A stretch of DNA of 8,632 bases from Acidobacteriaceae bacterium (GTDB lineage Bacteria; Acidobacteriota; Terriglobia; Bryobacterales; Bryobacteraceae), in assembly GCA_019246575.1 (NCBI GenBank), contig JAFAQG010000966.1, forward strand, positions 1 to 8,632, given 5' to 3'. Made by a program: the position numbers and the translations under genes. The notes under the pieces were generated by a model. It ran no database searches and had not been told where the DNA came from. It was given only the letters and a program-made list of their open reading frames with translations. Numbering within the stretch: the stretch's first letter is position 1; the number at the start of each line of letters is the position of its first letter. Shown here piece after piece: positions 6,581 to 8,632 of this stretch.

Positions 6581-8632
6581 AACTGTAACGCCCTCGCCCC
6601 GCCCGCCGACGTGATTCTTCCGTTGCTGCTGCCGAGAGTCGTATTGGGGTTACTCAGGTTAGCGTGGTTTAGCACATTGAAAAACTCGGACCGGAACTGA
6701 ATCTTCATGGCCTCGCGGACCGGAATGGCGAAATCTTTGTAGAGGCCGACGTTCGCAGTTACGCTTCCAGGTCCGATGATGATGTCGCGGCCGGCATTGC
6801 CGAAGGTTCCGGGAGCCGGCAAGGCGAATGCCGCCGGGTTAAACCACTCAGCAATCTTCGCAGCCTTTGGACGGTCGCCGGGAAGGTTTGGATCGCCTAC
6901 GAGGTTTGGCCTCTGGTTGCCGGTTCCAACGAGAGCCTGGTCAAGGGATCCGATGGTCGGGTTCGCCGGCAGTCCGGTGCGCGCTGTGAACAGCCCGTCC
7001 CACTGCCATCCTCCCGCCACGAGGCGCAACGCGGCCGGTTGGCCTCGAAGTGACGGCAGCTCGGCGATCCAAGAGAACGAAAAAATGTGCTTCGCATTGA
7101 AGGTGGATAAGCCGCGCTCCGCGCTCAGATTGAACGGATCGGATGCGAGCGGGCTTTCGGGCGACGTGGAAGAGGTCTGGTCGATAGATCTCGATAACGT
7201 GTACGCGCCTTGCAATGAGAAGTGGCGGCTCATGCGCTTCGTCCCTTGCACCTGCAAGGCATTGTAGTTCGAGTTGGCCGCCGTTTCCATGATCGTGATG
7301 TCTCCCCAGCCTGGGTAGATGCGGTAGTTGTTCAGCGTTGCTTGCGTTTCTCCGGGACGGTAAATCGCGGGATTGTACTCGTTTCCATACAGCAGCTTAT
7401 GGCCGAACTTCCCGACGTACGCGACTTCAACGACAGTGTTGGGCAGAACTTCGCGTTGGATCGCCAGATTGGCCTGCTCTACATACGGTGTGGCGAGGTT
7501 CGGATCGGGAAAGACGATACTCGGGGTTCCGAAGAACGTTGGGTGCACCACATCGGTGGTGAGCGGCACTGGCGGCTCGCCGCGTAACGGGTCCGACAAG
7601 CCGCCCGGCGGCGCGTTGAATGTGAACTGGTTGCGAAATGGCTGGCTGAAATTCTGGATGATGTCCGCCGGGATCAGGTCATAGAAAAACCCATACCCGC
7701 CGCGCAGCGACGTACGGCCGTCGCCCAAGATGTCCCATGCAAAACCGATGCGTGGCGCAAAGTTGTGCCTGTCGGTTCTCACCATGCCGCGCGGGACGCC
7801 CTTGTCGCCGTAGAAGACTAAACCGAGAGGCGCGTTCGGGAATCTCGTCGATTGCTGTCCCGGATGAAAGGTCGCCCAGTAATTCTGCGGCTGAATCCAC
7901 GGCCGCGGAAGTTCATAGCGCAATCCGAGATTGAGGGTCAGACGCCGCGTAACACGCCAGTCGTCTTGGACAAATTCGTTATAGCTCGTCTGGATTCCGC
8001 TTTGCTCGGTCACGGGAAAGGCAACGGTTTCCGTTGCGGGCTTGCCTATAAGAAAATCCGCCTGTGCATTTCCCGTACTGGTACCCGTGAAATTGAAGGA
8101 ACCCATCGTGAAGTAGTAGCTGCGATTTAAATAACGCCGGCGAAAGGCTTCGAATCCGGCAGTAACTTCGTGATTGCCATGGCTCCAGTGAATGGTGTCG
8201 CTGATCTGGTAATCCTCATTTTCGAGTTGCGCGTTCACGGAGGAATTTGTTCCCAAGGTGAGGCTTGGACTAGAAATTACGATATTCGGTGGGATCGGGA
8301 CGTTGTTCACAACGGGGAAGTTCCCGCCCAGATCGTGCAGCGAGAATTTATTCTGTACTTCGTATTCGGGACTGAACCGGTTATAGCCGGCGCGCAGCTC
8401 GCTTACAAGCGTTGGGGTTACTGTCCAGGTGTCGGAAATCGTCGCACTCTGCACTCGCGCCCAGTTGGAAACCGTTTCATAAGTGGCTACGTTTCCTTGA
8501 AGCGTGACTTGCGTGGCGTAGTTTTGATTGTAGCGGCCTGTAAGCACATGGTTGGTGCTAACGTTGTAATCCACGCGGATCAGGCCCTGGTCGTTGTTCT
8601 GCGGCGCCGCATAGGGTTGAATCAGACTGTTT
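6559..8632 (-). CDS. Oar-like TonB-dependent-receptor-type outer-membrane protein, N-terminus missing
   Basis: About 690 residues of the C-terminal part of an outer-membrane beta-barrel. The frame stays open through the right edge (the peptide there reads SLIQPYAAPQNNDQG), so the signal peptide, the N-terminal carboxypeptidase-regulatory-like domain usual for this family and the plug are outside the window. A GTG at 8572-8574 is internal, not the start. The visible barrel shows family signatures in order: VDYNVSTNHVLTGRYN near the left end, FVQDDWRVTRRLTLNLGLRYE, NFAPRIGFAWD, GGYGFFYD, NYNALQVQGTKR, AYTLSRSID, GGWQWDGLFTARTGLP, and the closing FRSEFFNVLNHANLSNPN. The chain ends FALKLSF, with the terminal aromatic residue typical of barrels inserted by the Bam machinery. 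Such proteins are abundant in Acidobacteriota and are often annotated as TonB-dependent receptors. The substrate cannot be read from this fragment. It converges on ligD. Confidence 0.9.
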   Translation of the reverse strand, partial: NSLIQPYAAPQNNDQGLIRVDYNVSTNHVLTGRYNQNYATQVTLQGNVATYETVSNWARVQSATISDTWTVTPTLVSELRAGYNRFSPEYEVQNKFSLHDLGGNFPVVNNVPIPPNIVISSPSLTLGTNSSVNAQLENEDYQISDTIHWSHGNHEVTAGFEAFRRRYLNRSYYFTMGSFNFTGTSTGNAQADFLIGKPATETVAFPVTEQSGIQTSYNEFVQDDWRVTRRLTLNLGLRYELPRPWIQPQNYWATFHPGQQSTRFPNAPLGLVFYGDKGVPRGMVRTDRHNFAPRIGFAWDILGDGRTSLRGGYGFFYDLIPADIIQNFSQPFRNQFTFNAPPGGLSDPLRGEPPVPLTTDVVHPTFFGTPSIVFPDPNLATPYVEQANLAIQREVLPNTVVEVAYVGKFGHKLLYGNEYNPAIYRPGETQATLNNYRIYPGWGDITIMETAANSNYNALQVQGTKRMSRHFSLQGAYTLSRSIDQTSSTSPESPLASDPFNLSAERGLSTFNAKHIFSFSWIAELPSLRGQPAALRLVAGGWQWDGLFTARTGLPANPTIGSLDQALVGTGNQRPNLVGDPNLPGDRPKAAKIAEWFNPAAFALPAPGTFGNAGRDIIIGPGSVTANVGLYKDFAIPVREAMKIQFRSEFFNVLNHANLSNPNTTLGSSNGRITSAGGARALQFALKLSF

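Noticed and set aside
8572..8574. GTG as a possible start of the Oar-like protein
   Set aside because: The frame continues open to the window edge with family-typical sequence (QNNDQGLIRVDYN), so this codon is an internal valine and the gene is truncated by the window.
1..8632. CRISPR array, insertion sequence, prophage or defence island
   Set aside because: No regularly spaced repeats, transposase or integrase motifs, or known defence proteins were seen. LigD is a housekeeping-type repair enzyme here rather than part of a visible defence cassette.

Overview
The window looks like chromosomal DNA of an Acidobacteriota-type soil bacterium. The strongest clue is the long C-terminal part of an Oar-like, TonB-dependent-receptor-type outer-membrane protein, a family greatly expanded in that phylum. 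A secreted ACE-like M2 peptidase and an NHEJ LigD with an acidobacterial/Bacillus-like polymerase motif fit the same picture. The lineage is an inference from protein style only; no rRNA or other marker is present. The DNA is moderately GC-rich and evenly composed. I saw no transposase, integrase, phage gene, tRNA, rRNA or CRISPR array.

Layout, left to right. (1) Positions 1-134, minus: the N-terminus of a lipoprotein running off the left edge. (2) 135-243: a divergent intergenic gap. (3) 244-1446, plus: a GHMP-superfamily galactokinase whose sugar-site motifs look closer to the GalNAc-kinase (GALK2) branch than to classical GalK. (4) 1447-2048: about 600 bases with no supportable gene, containing several small inverted repeats. 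(5) 2049-3914, minus: an exported M2 peptidyl-dipeptidase (ACE homologue) with essentially the whole catalytic and disulfide set. (6) A 33-bp gap, then 3948-6488, plus: LigD, with POL, phosphoesterase and ligase domains in one 846-residue chain. (7) 6489-6558: a short convergent gap with inverted repeats, one of which spans the stop codon of the next gene. (8) 6559-8632, minus: the Oar-like outer-membrane protein, lacking its N-terminus at the right edge.

The genes do not form an obvious pathway. They alternate in direction and look like separate transcription units: sugar phosphorylation, periplasmic dipeptide release, DNA double-strand-break repair and an outer-membrane barrel. No Ku gene is visible beside ligD, and no Leloir-pathway partner lies beside the galactokinase.

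I did not find a convincing undescribed multi-gene system. The points most worth a second look are residue-level. LigD has Ala in place of the normally invariant ligase motif III glutamate, and Gln in place of a polymerase-domain histidine. The M2 peptidase has a partly altered chloride-I site. The M2 peptidase and ligD both appear to start with GTG, only 33 bp apart. A 10-bp perfect hairpin covers the stop codon of the Oar-like gene.
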